A stretch of 61,898 nt of DNA from Pseudolactococcus piscium (GCF_002441695.1 NZ_JXJW01000017.1:1-61898); one strand, 5' to 3'. Positions 27,685 through 37,156 are shown, numbered from the stretch's first letter. A program made the numbers and translations. The notes: generated from the sequence alone by a model not told the origin.

Positions 27685-27870
27685 TTATTGTTTATTGTTT
27701 TGAATTGATAAAATCACACCACAGTTAATGGCTACTAAAACCCAAATCCATTCTGCAAGTCCGATATGACACCCTCTCATGCTGCTTTCAGCATAACATT
27801 TTTCGATAGGCGTCCTTAATGCACGGTTACGCGCAAAATGAGCAAAGCTATCTAAAATTAATCTTATCAT
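27685..27870 (-). CDS. Possible small membrane peptide (61 codons)
   Basis: A 61-codon ORF immediately upstream of the 59-residue gene on the same strand. Only its C-terminal part (GLAEWIWVLVAINCGVILS) looks like a membrane helix; the N-terminal part has no ribosome-binding site and is unremarkable. An inner ATG at codon 31 would give a 31-residue single-helix peptide. Weak candidate. Confidence 0.25.
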   Translation of the reverse strand: MIRLILDSFAHFARNRALRTPIEKCYAESSMRGCHIGLAEWIWVLVAINCGVILSIQNNKQ

Positions 27871-27931
27871 AATTCCATAATTTTGTGTCTATTTGGTGTA
27901 TCAGGTGATGTGAAGGCTAAATCTGCCAATT

Positions 27932-28528
27932 CTATAATTGTTTACAAAAATTAACAATAGCCATGGCTATGATATAAATAATGAGTGTAGCAACACCATA
28001 GGCTAAAACAATTAAGCAGTCTACTAGCCACATTTTTTGACCGGTTCTCTTTTCTCTTAACGCATTGACATCACCATTTTGTGAAAAGGCTAGAATTTCC
28101 TTGTACGTTTTTAAGTCATTTTCTTTTTTAAAGGTCTCTAGTTTTAATGAACTCCAAAAGCCAGGTAAAAATAAAACAAGTGGTACGAGCAGTATTGTAT
28201 TAGATTCTGGGAATGCGACGACTAACCCAATAGATAAGGCTGACAACACTGTGGATGTTAACATAATTTTCGTATGTAAGTCGGATTGTTGGTTGACTTT
28301 ATTTCTACTTATCTTCATTTTGATTTCCTCCAGGTCTGCTTTGATCAACTCATCTAATGATATATCAAATAAAATCGATAAAGCAATCATGCTTTGGATA
28401 TCTGGATATGTCTTATCCGTTTCCCAGTTAGAAATGGTTTGTCTTGATACAAAGATTTTTTTGGCTAAATCATCTTGGGAAAAATTTAGTAAACTGCGGT
28501 ATGCTTTTATTCGCTTGCCTATCTCCAT
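27932..28528 (-). CDS. XRE-family regulator with membrane domain
   Basis: A 198-residue protein. The N-terminal helix-turn-helix (MEIGKRIKAYRSLLNFSQDD, then SRQTISNWETDKTYPDIQS) is clear, residues 1-70. Two to three hydrophobic segments follow (about 100-135 and 175-195), so it is likely membrane-bound. The start at 28528 follows AAAGGAG. This architecture occurs in Firmicutes regulators often next to transporter or stress genes. Nearby inverted CTGTCAAAA repeats at 28578-28633 could be its operator. Confidence 0.85.
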   Translation of the reverse strand: MEIGKRIKAYRSLLNFSQDDLAKKIFVSRQTISNWETDKTYPDIQSMIALSILFDISLDELIKADLEEIKMKISRNKVNQQSDLHTKIMLTSTVLSALSIGLVVAFPESNTILLVPLVLFLPGFWSSLKLETFKKENDLKTYKEILAFSQNGDVNALREKRTGQKMWLVDCLIVLAYGVATLIIYIIAMAIVNFCKQL

Positions 28529-28610
28529 AACTGTCTCCTTTATATAAATCAAGTATAACAAGAAACGTTATCAAAGACTGTCAAAATCTTTGTTTTTCCT
28601 TTGATCACAG

Positions 28611-28636
28611 CCTCTGTCAAAAGGTTTTGACAGAGG
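28611..28636. repeat. 12-bp perfect inverted repeat near the XRE gene
   Basis: CCTCTGTCAAAA-GG-TTTTGACAGAGG forms a long hairpin with no T-run on either strand. A third CTGTCAAAA copy lies at 28578-28586, and GTAAAC-ATC-GTTTAC follows at about 28667-28681. The rest of 28637-28795 has no gene that I can support. Confidence 0.7.
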
Positions 28637-28795
28637 TATCAGAGACAGTCGCAGCATATCTACTTTGTGTAAACATCGTTTACAAGGTCTTGAACATGCA
28701 ACATTGTTTCTCTTGAACAGTCAAAATAAGCTTTTCGAAAAAAAACTAAACCCCACACGCTTTAGACGTTATCCTGAGGGAGTTTACAGGCATAT

Positions 28796-28831
28796 AAAAA
28801 ACACCGAAGAGATACAGATCTCTTTGATGTT
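28796..28831 (-). terminator. Terminator of the 73-residue membrane protein gene
   Basis: Minus strand: an imperfect stem (AAACATCAAAGAGAT with ATCTCTTCGGTGTTT) followed by a T-rich run. Confidence 0.75.
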
Positions 28832-28923
28832 TACCGATTAATGAGCACGACAACTTATTTACTGCATAACCCTATATTCCAGCAATATCTTTTTTACGAT
28901 TATGGCAAGCTACTCATTGTTTC

Positions 28924-29145
28924 CTATTTATCTGTTAAAAAAACGAACACACCAAATGCAATTAATACTAAACTAAAAATAGGGTATCGGCTCAAGAGTG
29001 GGATTTTCAGAATGTAGAGGAGAAGGACGATGATAGCTGATATGACAAATCCACTATATCTTGAAATAGCACTTGGTAGTTTAGGGAAAATATTTTCTTG
29101 TAAATATGTGCCTAACATCAGCATACATAGCGCAAACAAAATCAT
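28924..29145 (-). CDS. Small two-helix membrane protein (73 residues)
   Basis: A 73-residue hydrophobic protein, MILFALCMLMLGTYLQENIF, with two or three membrane segments and a short DK tail. It is preceded by a weak ribosome-binding tract (AGAAGTAAAG). No family recognised. It may be linked to the adjacent bacteriocin-immunity-like gene (same strand, 84 bases upstream), but that is speculative. Confidence 0.5.
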   Translation of the reverse strand: MILFALCMLMLGTYLQENIFPKLPSAISRYSGFVISAIIVLLLYILKIPLLSRYPIFSLVLIAFGVFVFLTDK

Positions 29146-29229
29146 ATCTTTACTTCTCTCATTCTAATAGGACCTAAATCACATCGGTTGATGTGCGCCA
29201 CTTGGATGCTACTTTTATGATACTACGGC

Positions 29230-29547
29230 TTAATCTAAATAAGAGCTGTTCAAAAAGGCAGATCCTCTATTTGTACCGATTGGCATGATTTGATTTATCA
29301 CTTGACTTAAGTGTTTATAGAAGTCAGATGCATCTTTTGTTAATCCTGTATTGATGGCCTCTAATTGTAGACTAGACATAAATTTGTTAACGACAGCGAC
29401 AGCATAGCGTTTCTTTTCCAAATCTTGTTTGGCCATCAGGCCGATTTTACGCTCGCGCTCAGTTAAATTTGGGTTTAGACAATAATCAAAAACTTGATCC
29501 AGCAGACCATCCTCAATTAAGGTCATCTTCTTACGACTGGTAAACAT
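29230..29547 (-). CDS. Bacteriocin-immunity-like protein (EntA immunity family)
   Basis: A 105-residue cytoplasmic helical protein. The pattern ERERKIGLMAKQDLEKKRYA, then VVNKFMSSLQ and LTKDASDFYKHLSQ, resembles class IIa (pediocin-like) immunity proteins such as that of enterocin A. These proteins protect a cell by blocking the bacteriocin-bound mannose-PTS receptor. No bacteriocin structural gene with a double-glycine leader is nearby, so it would be an orphan immunity gene giving protection against bacteriocins of neighbours. Confidence 0.6.
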   Translation of the reverse strand: MFTSRKKMTLIEDGLLDQVFDYCLNPNLTERERKIGLMAKQDLEKKRYAVAVVNKFMSSLQLEAINTGLTKDASDFYKHLSQVINQIMPIGTNRGSAFLNSSYLD

Positions 29548-29716
29548 ATAAACAACTCCTGCTCTCTAATAAACTAAAGGACTTCTGCGATAAGCTGCTT
29601 GTCAGTTAAAAACACTGATGCAATCATCCTGCCCTTATTTTTTTTCATTATAGCACTTAGGCTAGGTGAAAGCAACGGATAACATAGCTGTTCATGACTG
29701 GCCGAAATGACTGGTA

Positions 29717-30616
29717 TCAGACTAATTCATCTTCTTTAGAGAGTCTATCTAGCATGGCAATCAGTTCTTGTAACTTTTCATCCAATACGGCATTTCTCAA
29801 ATAGGCATATTGCACATAAAATGGGACTTTATCCTCAGCAACTAAGGGAATTTTTACCAACCCATCCATGTCTTGAAAGGGGAGGAAGTCTGTCATTAGG
29901 GTAATACCGATATTTGATTTGACAAGTTGACCGATCGTATGGACATCAGAAAAATGGAGGAGCACTTTGGCCTTATTTTTATATTTATCGTTCAGACTTT
30001 GAAAGGCACCTGTATGTGCCAAGCCTCTTTCCAGCAGGATAAAAGGATAGTCTAAGGTATCAGCAAATGACACTTCCGATTTTTGAGAAAGCGGATTATC
30101 TTTTGACACAAAAATAAAGAATTCGCGCTTATAAAGTAGCTCCACAGTTAGACTAGGGTGTGTCAGAGGCGTGACACTCCCCATTAAACTAAAATCTAGC
30201 TGACCAGATAATAAATTTTCTAATAAATCCTTTGATCTTGCCGAAATCAAGTTAAAATTTGAAATGAGATTAACAGTGCCCTCCTCCCTCAGTAATTTAG
30301 AAAAAATCCTGGCGCGGATAAGGGGTGGAAAGCCGATATGTATTTTATTTTGCTTGGCATGTTCGATCGCTCTATCAACAACCAACAATTCGTCCAGTAT
30401 ACTGGTAACATGGGCTTTTAGTATCTCACCCTCCCGCGTTAAGACGACAAACCGATGTGAGGGGTCTTTTTGGATCAGGTCGCATCCATAACGTTGTTCG
30501 AGACGTTTCATGGCATAGCTAATCGTCGGCTGACTGACATTGAACTGGGTTGCTACTTGGGTGAATGATAATAACTCGCCTAAAGCATTAAAATATTCAA
30601 AATCCCGTAAATTCAT
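29717..30616 (-). CDS. LysR-family transcription regulator (MleR-like)
   Basis: A 299-residue LysR regulator. The N-terminal winged helix contains YFNALGELLSFTQVATQFNV and SQPTISYAMKRLEQRYG. The effector domain starts at about residue 90. The domain is similar in style to MleR/CitR-type regulators, but no malolactic or citrate genes are next to it. It is divergently transcribed from the 99-residue ORF and MFS exporter across 273 bases, so it probably controls them. A -10/-35 pair for the rightward operon lies in this gap. Confidence 0.88.
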   Translation of the reverse strand: MNLRDFEYFNALGELLSFTQVATQFNVSQPTISYAMKRLEQRYGCDLIQKDPSHRFVVLTREGEILKAHVTSILDELLVVDRAIEHAKQNKIHIGFPPLIRARIFSKLLREEGTVNLISNFNLISARSKDLLENLLSGQLDFSLMGSVTPLTHPSLTVELLYKREFFIFVSKDNPLSQKSEVSFADTLDYPFILLERGLAHTGAFQSLNDKYKNKAKVLLHFSDVHTIGQLVKSNIGITLMTDFLPFQDMDGLVKIPLVAEDKVPFYVQYAYLRNAVLDEKLQELIAMLDRLSKEDELV

Positions 30617-30676
30617 GATAAAATGCTCCTTTTTTATTATTTTATCATATTATTCTCTATTTGTTATAAGTAAAAT

Positions 30677-30705
30677 TTATCATATCTAGCGGAGTTGACT
30701 ATAAT
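30677..30705 (+). promoter_or_regulatory. Promoter of the leader ORF/MFS operon
   Basis: -35 TTATCA (30677-30682), 17-base spacer, -10 TATAAT (30700-30705). Two similar TTTATCATAT stretches near 30647 and 30680 could be LysR contacts. Confidence 0.6.
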
Positions 30706-30774
30706 CTTTTACAAGGGTTACACTATATACCGTAGAGCAGTTATGCAGCATAATTTTAATTGGAGGATGTACAA

Positions 30775-30822
30775 ATGCGTACACATAAATTGTTTAATAA
30801 AGGGTCAACATTGACATCCTGA
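30775..30822 (+). CDS. 15-residue leader ORF upstream of the MFS gene
   Basis: An ORF, MRTHKLFNKGSTLTS, follows a strong TGGAGGATG ribosome-binding site six bases before the ATG. The middle LFNKG equals the first residues of the MFS protein (EKLFNKGF), with a 13-base identical DNA core (TTTAATAAAGGGT). It may be a leader peptide or a remnant of a duplicated MFS start. It is too short for standard gene calls. Confidence 0.5.
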   Translation: MRTHKLFNKGSTLTS

Positions 30823-30839
30823 TGCGAGGAATCAATGTT
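30807..30839 (+). promoter_or_regulatory. Hairpin at the end of the leader ORF
   Basis: AACATTGA and TCAATGTT form an 8-bp stem across a 17-base loop containing the stop codon of the leader ORF. No T-run follows, so if it regulates, it would do so through translation rather than termination. Confidence 0.5.
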
Positions 30840-30889
30840 AGATAACTGAATATACAATAATTAGGGAAACAATAGAAAGTGTAGTAAAA

Positions 30890-31189
30890 ATGAAAACTTG
30901 GACAAATGCAATCGTTGATAGATTAGATGCAGCTTACCGCGTACGTTTTGATAAAGATGAATCATTGATTTTCTTAAATGATGCCTATCAAAATCTATTA
31001 ATACTCGAGCTCAAAGCCCAATTAGATGACAATGAACAACTTAACCAGTTCATTGCCTACTTCATGGAAGTAAGAGATTTATTTATCGGTGAATTAGTGG
31101 ATCGTTATCCATCAAACTATCACAATATCGAAGCTAAAATCGCTGTGTTACATCAAATGAATGATCAAGTGCTAAGTATCAGCAAATAA
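30890..31189 (+). CDS. Hypothetical 99-residue protein in the MFS operon
   Basis: A 99-residue acidic, helical protein (MKTWTNAIVDRLDAAYRVRF) with no hydrophobic segment or recognisable motif. It sits just before the MFS transporter gene with a 53-base gap, so it is probably co-transcribed. A weak GAAAGTG tract precedes the ATG. It could be a regulatory or ligand-binding partner of the transporter; there is no family assignment. Confidence 0.6.
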   Translation: MKTWTNAIVDRLDAAYRVRFDKDESLIFLNDAYQNLLILELKAQLDDNEQLNQFIAYFMEVRDLFIGELVDRYPSNYHNIEAKIAVLHQMNDQVLSISK

Positions 31190-31242
31190 GCAAGCACAGC
31201 TAACACGGATCGTCTCATAAAATAAAAGGAGTTTACAAGACA

Positions 31243-32433
31243 TTGGAACAGGAAAAACTATTTAATAAAGGGTTTATTTCAATCACACTCATCAACTTTG
31301 TTGTCTATCTCGTTTATTACTTATTAATCGTCATCATTGCGGTTATTGCACAAAGTGAATTACACGCAACACTAGGACAGGCAGGCTTAGCTTCCGGCAT
31401 TTATATTATTGGTACTCTATTGGCCCGTCTGTTCATTGGTAAAAAATTAGAAGTGATGGGTAGAAAAGCCGTACTAAGATACGGTGCCTTATTCTACTTA
31501 GCTACGACAATCGCCTACCTCTATATGCCCATCATCCCAATGCTTTATCTGGTTCGTCTATTAAATGGATTTGCATATGGGGCCTTATCAACGGCCACTA
31601 ATGCCATTGTAACCGCCTATATTCCTAAATCACGTTATGGTGAAGGGATTAACTATTATGGTCTAAGTACAAGTCTTGCTGCAGCTATCGGACCATTAAT
31701 TGGTTTATTACTTTTAAACCTGACTAACTTTAGATTTATCGTCATTTTCTCTATCGTGCTTGTCTTACTCACAACGATCGCTTGTTTTGCTTTCCCAGTG
31801 AAAAATATCGTACTTACAAAAGAAAATAGAGCAGCAATTAACAAATGGACGTTCGATAGCTTCATCGAGAAAAAAGTTATCTTCATCGCTTTCGTCGCTT
31901 TCTTAATGGGTCTCTCATATTCAAGTGTTCTTGCCTTCCTGTCTTCTTATGTTAAGGTGATTCATTTGGTTGAGATTAGTTCCCTATTCTTCGTCGTTTA
32001 TGCCCTAGTGATAACGGTAACACGACCACTTTCTGGTAAAATATTCGACTCATTTGGCGAAAAATTTGTCATGTATCCTAGTTACTTGTTCTTAACAGCT
32101 GGGTTAATCCTATTAAGTATCACTGATAGCAGCTGGATGTTATTACTTTCAGGTGGGTTAATCGGTCTTGGTTACGGTACCTTCATGTCAAATGGTCAAG
32201 CCGTTGCCTTGAAACAAGTTGTCTCTAATCACCGTATTGGTGTTGCCCTTTCAACTTACTTCATCGGGTTAGACCTCGGTTTGGGTGTTGGCCCATTCGT
32301 CCTAGGTGAATTAAGAAGTTTATTCTCTTTCCAAGAAGTTTACTTGATTGCAGCTGTGCTACCGATCGTATGTCTTGTACTTTATATGATTTCACGTCGC
32401 AAAGGCAATAATGCGCCTGCCGCCATTAAATAA
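31243..32433 (+). CDS. MFS transporter
   Basis: A 396-residue major facilitator with about 12 membrane segments. Seen are the cytoplasmic GKKLEVMGRKAVL motif between helices 2 and 3 (motif A type, DxxGRR/K-like), a proline/glycine-rich sequence in helix 5, and GKIFDSFGEKFVM as its second-half counterpart. The start is a TTG at 31243 with AAAGGAG nine bases upstream; no better ATG exists. It is likely a drug or metabolite exporter; the substrate is unknown. Control by the divergent LysR regulator is likely. Confidence 0.87.
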   Translation: MEQEKLFNKGFISITLINFVVYLVYYLLIVIIAVIAQSELHATLGQAGLASGIYIIGTLLARLFIGKKLEVMGRKAVLRYGALFYLATTIAYLYMPIIPMLYLVRLLNGFAYGALSTATNAIVTAYIPKSRYGEGINYYGLSTSLAAAIGPLIGLLLLNLTNFRFIVIFSIVLVLLTTIACFAFPVKNIVLTKENRAAINKWTFDSFIEKKVIFIAFVAFLMGLSYSSVLAFLSSYVKVIHLVEISSLFFVVYALVITVTRPLSGKIFDSFGEKFVMYPSYLFLTAGLILLSITDSSWMLLLSGGLIGLGYGTFMSNGQAVALKQVVSNHRIGVALSTYFIGLDLGLGVGPFVLGELRSLFSFQEVYLIAAVLPIVCLVLYMISRRKGNNAPAAIK

Positions 32434-32488
32434 AGCTTTAGATCTATTTCGATAAGTTAAGCAGCTCGTCTGCTTATGATTTATTCTT

Positions 32489-32525
32489 AAAAAACTGATT
32501 AGCCAGATAGCTAATCAGTTTTTTT
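32489..32525 (+). terminator. Terminator of the MFS operon
   Basis: CTGATTAGC-CAGATA-GCTAATCAG followed by seven T, with A-run before it, so it also works weakly in the other direction. Confidence 0.88.
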
Positions 32526-32702
32526 GTATGATGTAAAGTTATCTTAATGCTCTGAATAATTGCTTACTTATAGTAGGAACATTAGATTAGTTCATCCTTT
32601 ATGTCTTGTGCGTCCCTACTCTTACAGAGGTGAATCAGTAAGCAATACAAGTTAAACACACTGAGATTACCGTTCACTAGGATAGTGCTTATAAGCGCAG
32701 AT
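32526..32702. other. Interval without a gene
   Basis: No gene, repeat or regulatory motif that I can support lies between the MFS and uppP terminators. Confidence 0.5.
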
Positions 32703-32729
32703 AAAAAAACTGGACGAGCCAGTTTTTTT
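32703..32729 (-). terminator. Terminator of uppP
   Basis: AACTGG-loop-CCAGTT flanked by A7 and T7; it overlaps the region right after the uppP stop codon. Confidence 0.85.
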
Positions 32730-32732
32730 GTC

Positions 32733-33566
32733 TTAACCAAATACTGCTGAAATACCTGCATAAACAAGTATGATGACACCTAGTACGATCCTATATTTAC
32801 CAAAGAAAGTAAAATCGTGTTTTTTGATATAATCCATCAAGAATTTAATCACAACGATGGAGACTAGAAAGGCAGTCAGACTAGCGATGAACAAGATGCT
32901 AAACTGATAAAAACTAAAGCCTGATCCCGAAAACATAAACTTAACAATTTTCATCAAACTCGCACCAAACATGACGGGAATACCAAGAAAGAAAGTGAAT
33001 TCCGCAGCAACGAAACGAGATGCACCTAGTATAATCGCACCTAAGATCGTCACACCAGATCGTGATGTACCAGGCATAAGCGATAAAACTTGAATCAGGC
33101 CGATATAAAAGGCGAACTGATAAGGCATACTATCGAGTTTAACTAGCTTATCTGGTCGTGTTTTCGCCCACTTCTCGATATAGATGAAGGCAACGCCATA
33201 GATAATCAGCATGAAGGCAATCGGTACAAACTTATGAAAATGCGCATCCAACCATTTATCCAGTGGCAGGCCAATGACTGCAGCCGGGATACAAGCAATG
33301 ATCACTTTCAACCATAGTTGCCAGGTTAGTTGTGTCTCACGTGCTGTCTTGTTTTTGTCAAATGGGTTCAATTTTTTAAAGTAAATGACAACAACTGCTA
33401 AAATCGCACCCAGTTGAATCACGACATTAAACATGTTCATAAACTCAGTTGGTTGCTTGAGTTTGATAAACTCATCGGCCAGAATCAAGTGAGCTGTCGA
33501 ACTGATCGGTAGCCATTCCGTTATACCTTCTATAATCCCTAAAATAATCGCTTTAATAAATTCCAT
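32733..33566 (-). CDS. uppP: Undecaprenyl-diphosphatase
   Basis: A 277-residue membrane enzyme (BacA family) that removes a phosphate from undecaprenyl diphosphate, recycling the lipid carrier for peptidoglycan synthesis; it gives some bacitracin resistance. The N-terminal signature [20 protein letters not shown] and the [10 protein letters not shown] motif around residues 165-175 are intact. About eight membrane segments. The length is normal. It is monocistronic. Confidence 0.96.
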   Translation of the reverse strand: MEFIKAIILGIIEGITEWLPISSTAHLILADEFIKLKQPTEFMNMFNVVIQLGAILAVVVIYFKKLNPFDKNKTARETQLTWQLWLKVIIACIPAAVIGLPLDKWLDAHFHKFVPIAFMLIIYGVAFIYIEKWAKTRPDKLVKLDSMPYQFAFYIGLIQVLSLMPGTSRSGVTILGAIILGASRFVAAEFTFFLGIPVMFGASLMKIVKFMFSGSGFSFYQFSILFIASLTAFLVSIVVIKFLMDYIKKHDFTFFGKYRIVLGVIILVYAGISAVFG

Positions 33567-33695
33567 GATATCTGCTTTCCTATTTTAATTTTTCTAGCTT
33601 CTGTATACATTATATCAAAACAGGTGCAAGTTATGCGCATAATTTATCAATTCCTTCAGATGTACTCGCCTAGCCAAATGACACGCAGATAGATA

Positions 33696-33724
33696 TTGAA
33701 AATTCAGTCTATTTTTAGTACAAT
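33696..33724 (+). promoter_or_regulatory. Promoter of the amino-acid ABC operon
   Basis: -35 TTGAAA (33696-33701), 17-base spacer, -10 TACAAT (33719-33724). The chosen start ATG is 35 bases further. Confidence 0.7.
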
Positions 33725-33758
33725 AGGGAAGATAATATATACACTTAGAAAGAGACTT

Positions 33759-35354
33759 ATGAAAAAAATATTTTCGCTTATCTTTGCGACACTGCTCGTC
33801 CTAAGCCTAGCGCCAACTACTCCTGTAAAGGCAGCTAGTGACGATAACGAGTTCCGTGTCGGTATGGAAGCAGGTTACCCGCCATTTAACTGGACGCAAA
33901 AAACAAATGCTGATGGTGCGGTTAAAATCGACGGCACCAATCAGTATGCCAATGGCTATGATGTCCAAATCTCCAAAAAAATTGCAGCTAAACTGGATAA
34001 AAAATTAGTCATCATCAAGACAAAATGGGATGGCTTGCTACCAGCCCTAACCTCTGGCAAAATCGATGCGATCATCGCTGGTATGAGCCCAACTGCTGAA
34101 CGTAAACAAGCCATTGATTTCTCACAAAACTATTACACCAGTCAACTGGTCGTCATGGTCAAAAAAGATGGTAAATATGCCAATGCCAAGTCGATTAATG
34201 ACTTTAAAGGGGCTAAAATTACGGGTCAACAAGGTGTCTTCCACTATGACCTAATTCCACAAATGACTGGTGCGACAAAAGAACCAGCCATGGGAGATTT
34301 CTCAGCTATGCGTGTCGCACTCGAGTCTGGCACGATAGATGGCTATGTCGGGGAACGTCCTGAAGGGATCACAGCAGTATCTAAGAATCCTAAGTTCAAG
34401 ATGATTACGTTTGCTGATGGCAAGGGCTTCAAGACAAATCCAGATGATACACAAACTGCTGTTGGCCTCAAAAAAGGCGATAAAAACCTTGAGGACATCA
34501 ATACAGTTTTAGCTGGTATGAGCCAAGCTGAACAAACAAAAACGATGGATCAGATGGTCGCACTCCAAACGCAAACAACTCAAAAGGTCGGCTTTTGGGG
34601 GCAAGTAAAAGAAATCCTCAAAAATAATGGTGGTGACTTTGTACAAGCTGCTGGGATGACTCTCTTCATCTCGATTATCGGGACATTCATCGGGACATTT
34701 ATCGGCCTCATGATCGGTGTCTTCCGAACATCAAAGAAATCTGCTAATCTTGCTATGTCACTGCTACAAACTGTGGTAGGCTGGTTGATTAACATCTATG
34801 TTGAGATATTCCGTGGCACACCGATGATCGTTCAGGCCATGGTCATCTACTATGGGTCTGCACAGTTTCTAGATATTTCTTTAGACAAAACACTTGCTGC
34901 CCTGCTTATCGTCTCGATCAATACAGGTGCCTACATGAGTGAGATTGTTCGTGGTGGTATCTTCGCTGTTGATAAAGGACAGTTTGAAGCGGCCAGTGCA
35001 CTTGGTATGAGCCATGGTCAAACCATGCGCAAGATCGTCTTACCTCAGGTTATCCGAAATATCCTCCCTGCAACTGGTAACGAATTCGTGATCAACATCA
35101 AGGATACATCAGTCTTAAATGTTATCTCGATTACGGAGCTTTTCTTCCAAGGGAATACTGTTGCCCAACAAAACTATCAATATTTCCAAACCTTTACAAT
35201 CATTGCAGCGATTTACTTCGTCTTAACATTTACTGTGACACGTATCCTGAGATTAGTAGAGAAAAAATTAGATTCTGAAAATTACACTACAGGTGCTAAC
35301 CAAATGCAATTGCCTTTAGAGAAAAAAGTTGTAGAAATAGGGGGTGAAAAATGA
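33759..35354 (+). CDS. Amino-acid ABC transporter, fused binding protein and permease
   Basis: A 531-residue protein with the substrate-binding domain and the membrane permease in one chain, as in the GlnP type of lactic acid bacteria. A signal-type N-terminus ([19 protein letters not shown]) precedes the binding domain (about residues 28-265, [33 protein letters not shown]). The permease follows, with the EAA loop [20 protein letters not shown]. The ATG at 33759 after AGAGAC is preferred to a distant in-frame ATG at 33696. It is polar amino-acid type (His/Arg/Gln/Glu family). The ATPase gene overlaps by 4 bases. Confidence 0.92.
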   Translation: MKKIFSLIFATLLVLSLAPTTPVKAASDDNEFRVGMEAGYPPFNWTQKTNADGAVKIDGTNQYANGYDVQISKKIAAKLDKKLVIIKTKWDGLLPALTSGKIDAIIAGMSPTAERKQAIDFSQNYYTSQLVVMVKKDGKYANAKSINDFKGAKITGQQGVFHYDLIPQMTGATKEPAMGDFSAMRVALESGTIDGYVGERPEGITAVSKNPKFKMITFADGKGFKTNPDDTQTAVGLKKGDKNLEDINTVLAGMSQAEQTKTMDQMVALQTQTTQKVGFWGQVKEILKNNGGDFVQAAGMTLFISIIGTFIGTFIGLMIGVFRTSKKSANLAMSLLQTVVGWLINIYVEIFRGTPMIVQAMVIYYGSAQFLDISLDKTLAALLIVSINTGAYMSEIVRGGIFAVDKGQFEAASALGMSHGQTMRKIVLPQVIRNILPATGNEFVINIKDTSVLNVISITELFFQGNTVAQQNYQYFQTFTIIAAIYFVLTFTVTRILRLVEKKLDSENYTTGANQMQLPLEKKVVEIGGEK

Positions 35355-36091
35355 GCGAAGTAATTCTAGAGATTAAAAATCTAAAAAAATCTTTTGGCCA
35401 AAATGAAGTCCTTAAAGATATCCATATGACCGTTACATCTGGTGAAGTCATTTCGATCATCGGCAGCTCTGGTAGCGGTAAATCAACACTGCTACGTTCT
35501 ATCAACTTACTAGAGACGCCAACATCTGGCGAAATTCTCTATAAAGGCGAAAACGTCCTCACAAAAGGCTATGACCTGAACAAGTACCGCACCCATCTAG
35601 GGATGGTATTCCAGTCATTCAATCTGTTTAATAACTTAAATGTATTAGAAAATGTTATCGTCGCCCAAACGACTGTCTTAAAACGTAGTCGGGATTTAGC
35701 GACTACGACAGCCTTAGATAACCTAAAGGCTGTTGGCATGGATAGTTTTATCAATGCAAAACCTAGTCAATTATCTGGTGGTCAAAAACAACGTGTTGCC
35801 ATCGCGCGTGCTTTATCGATGAACCCTGATCTTTTATTGTTTGATGAACCGACAAGTGCGCTCGACCCCGAGATGGTCGGCGAAGTGCTTAAAACGATGA
35901 AAGAACTTGCTGATAGTGGGCTCACGATGGTTATCGTAACACATGAGATGGACTTTGCTCGTGAAGTATCCGATCGTGTTATCTTTATGGACCAAGGCGT
36001 TGTTGCCGAATCTGGTACACCCGATCAAATTTTTGTTCATCCAAAAGAAGCTAGAACTAAAGCATTCTTGACGCGTTTCTTAAAAGATTAA
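35351..36091 (+). CDS. Amino-acid ABC transporter ATP-binding protein
   Basis: A 246-residue ABC ATPase that powers the preceding transporter. Walker [11 protein letters not shown]-loop region, signature LSGGQKQR, Walker [13 protein letters not shown] and the switch His (VTHEMDF) are all intact. The ATG overlaps the permease gene by 4 bases (ATGA). Polar amino-acid uptake subfamily (GlnQ type). A strong terminator follows. Confidence 0.95.
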   Translation: MSEVILEIKNLKKSFGQNEVLKDIHMTVTSGEVISIIGSSGSGKSTLLRSINLLETPTSGEILYKGENVLTKGYDLNKYRTHLGMVFQSFNLFNNLNVLENVIVAQTTVLKRSRDLATTTALDNLKAVGMDSFINAKPSQLSGGQKQRVAIARALSMNPDLLLFDEPTSALDPEMVGEVLKTMKELADSGLTMVIVTHEMDFAREVSDRVIFMDQGVVAESGTPDQIFVHPKEARTKAFLTRFLKD

Positions 36092-36110
36092 CATACGCAT
36101 GCTAAATTAA

Positions 36111-36157
36111 TTTTAAAAAAGATAAGATACTTAACCACCTGTATCTTATCTTTTTTT
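36111..36157. terminator. Terminator after the ABC operon (arm A flank)
   Basis: AAGATAAGATAC-10-base loop-GTATCTTATCTT, a 12-bp stem with a T-run on the right and an A-run on the left. An almost identical hairpin lies at the outer end of the other WxL arm (46884-46927). Confidence 0.9.
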
Positions 36158-36239
36158 CCTTTAAATCAACCAAAAGATATTTCGCTATAAAATAAGCGAA
36201 GCCCAAAAATGAAAAAATATAAATATTTCCATTTTTTCA

Positions 36240-36268
36240 TTGACATTTATATAGCCCCTTGTTATAAT
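36240..36268 (+). promoter_or_regulatory. Promoter of WxL cluster A
   Basis: -35 TTGACA (36240-36245), 17-base spacer, -10 TATAAT (36263-36268). The downstream leader to the start codon is nearly the same as that of cluster B. Confidence 0.9.
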
Positions 36269-36313
36269 GATATTGTAACACAACTTAATATATTAAAGGA
36301 GACAGAAAATTTC

Positions 36314-37117
36314 ATGGAACTTAAAACCTTTTTAAAAAGCACGCTTGTTTTGACAAGTATTGTAACGACTGGGGCGATATTCGCAAATACAGCTATTGCC
36401 AATGCTGATACCACATATGATGGTGCCAAGAAAGCCAAAACAACATCTGATCTTACTTTTATTAAATCAGATACACCAACACCTCCGACACCTCCAGGAC
36501 CAAAACCAAAACCAGAACCAGGTCAAGATCCAAAACCTGATCCAAACCCACAACCAAATCCACAAGGTGGCGAATTAATGCTATCTTATGCCTCTAACCT
36601 AAACTTTGGTACTCAGCTAAAATCAGATACGAACTTTTTTGCTAAAGCAGACAAAGGAAGTAATGGCACTGAATTCTTACCATTTATCGGAATAGAAGAT
36701 AATAGAGGGTCTGAACGAAAAGGTTGGAAACTAACTGCTAAGCAAGATACGCCTTTCAACTCTACAAAAGATAACAAAAAACAGTTGGATGGTGCTACTA
36801 TCACATTCTCTAATCTATTTTACAACGATGAAGCAGGTGCCCCTAAAGCAGCTGCTGGTGATGTTGTCCTAACCTCTGATGCAAAAGATCTTGCGACTGC
36901 TGATACGACAACTGGTATTGGCAGATGGAGCCTTGGGTTAGGTAAATTAGAAGAGGGAATCGTAAGCTACACAGCAGATAAAGATGGCAAGATGACACCT
37001 GTAAAGGGACTAGTTACTAAGGGTGTAAAACTCTCTATACCAAATACTTCTGTTAAAGAGTCTGATACGTATACCACGACGATCACCTATGAATTAATCG
37101 CAGATCCAACTGCTTAA
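36314..37117 (+). CDS. Small WxL-domain surface protein (arm A)
   Basis: A 267-residue secreted protein with a signal peptide (LKSTLVLTSIVTTGAIFANT, cleavage near ANA-DT), a Pro/Lys-rich linker (about residues 55-85) and a C-terminal WxL domain, which attaches non-covalently to peptidoglycan. The WxL motifs are GWKLTA (about 147) and GRWSLGL (about 208). The ATG at 36314 follows AAAGGAG; an in-frame ORF extends upstream but is not translated from a start site. About three-quarters identical by eye to its partner in arm B (45934-46722). Confidence 0.9.
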   Translation: MELKTFLKSTLVLTSIVTTGAIFANTAIANADTTYDGAKKAKTTSDLTFIKSDTPTPPTPPGPKPKPEPGQDPKPDPNPQPNPQGGELMLSYASNLNFGTQLKSDTNFFAKADKGSNGTEFLPFIGIEDNRGSERKGWKLTAKQDTPFNSTKDNKKQLDGATITFSNLFYNDEAGAPKAAAGDVVLTSDAKDLATADTTTGIGRWSLGLGKLEEGIVSYTADKDGKMTPVKGLVTKGVKLSIPNTSVKESDTYTTTITYELIADPTA

Positions 37118-37156
37118 TCAAACTAGGTTAAACATTAAAATCAAAAGTAGGGAGTT

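Noticed and set aside
32582-32779. 65-codon ORF overlapping the 3' end of uppP
   Set aside because: Runs through the uppP terminator and into the uppP gene in another frame.
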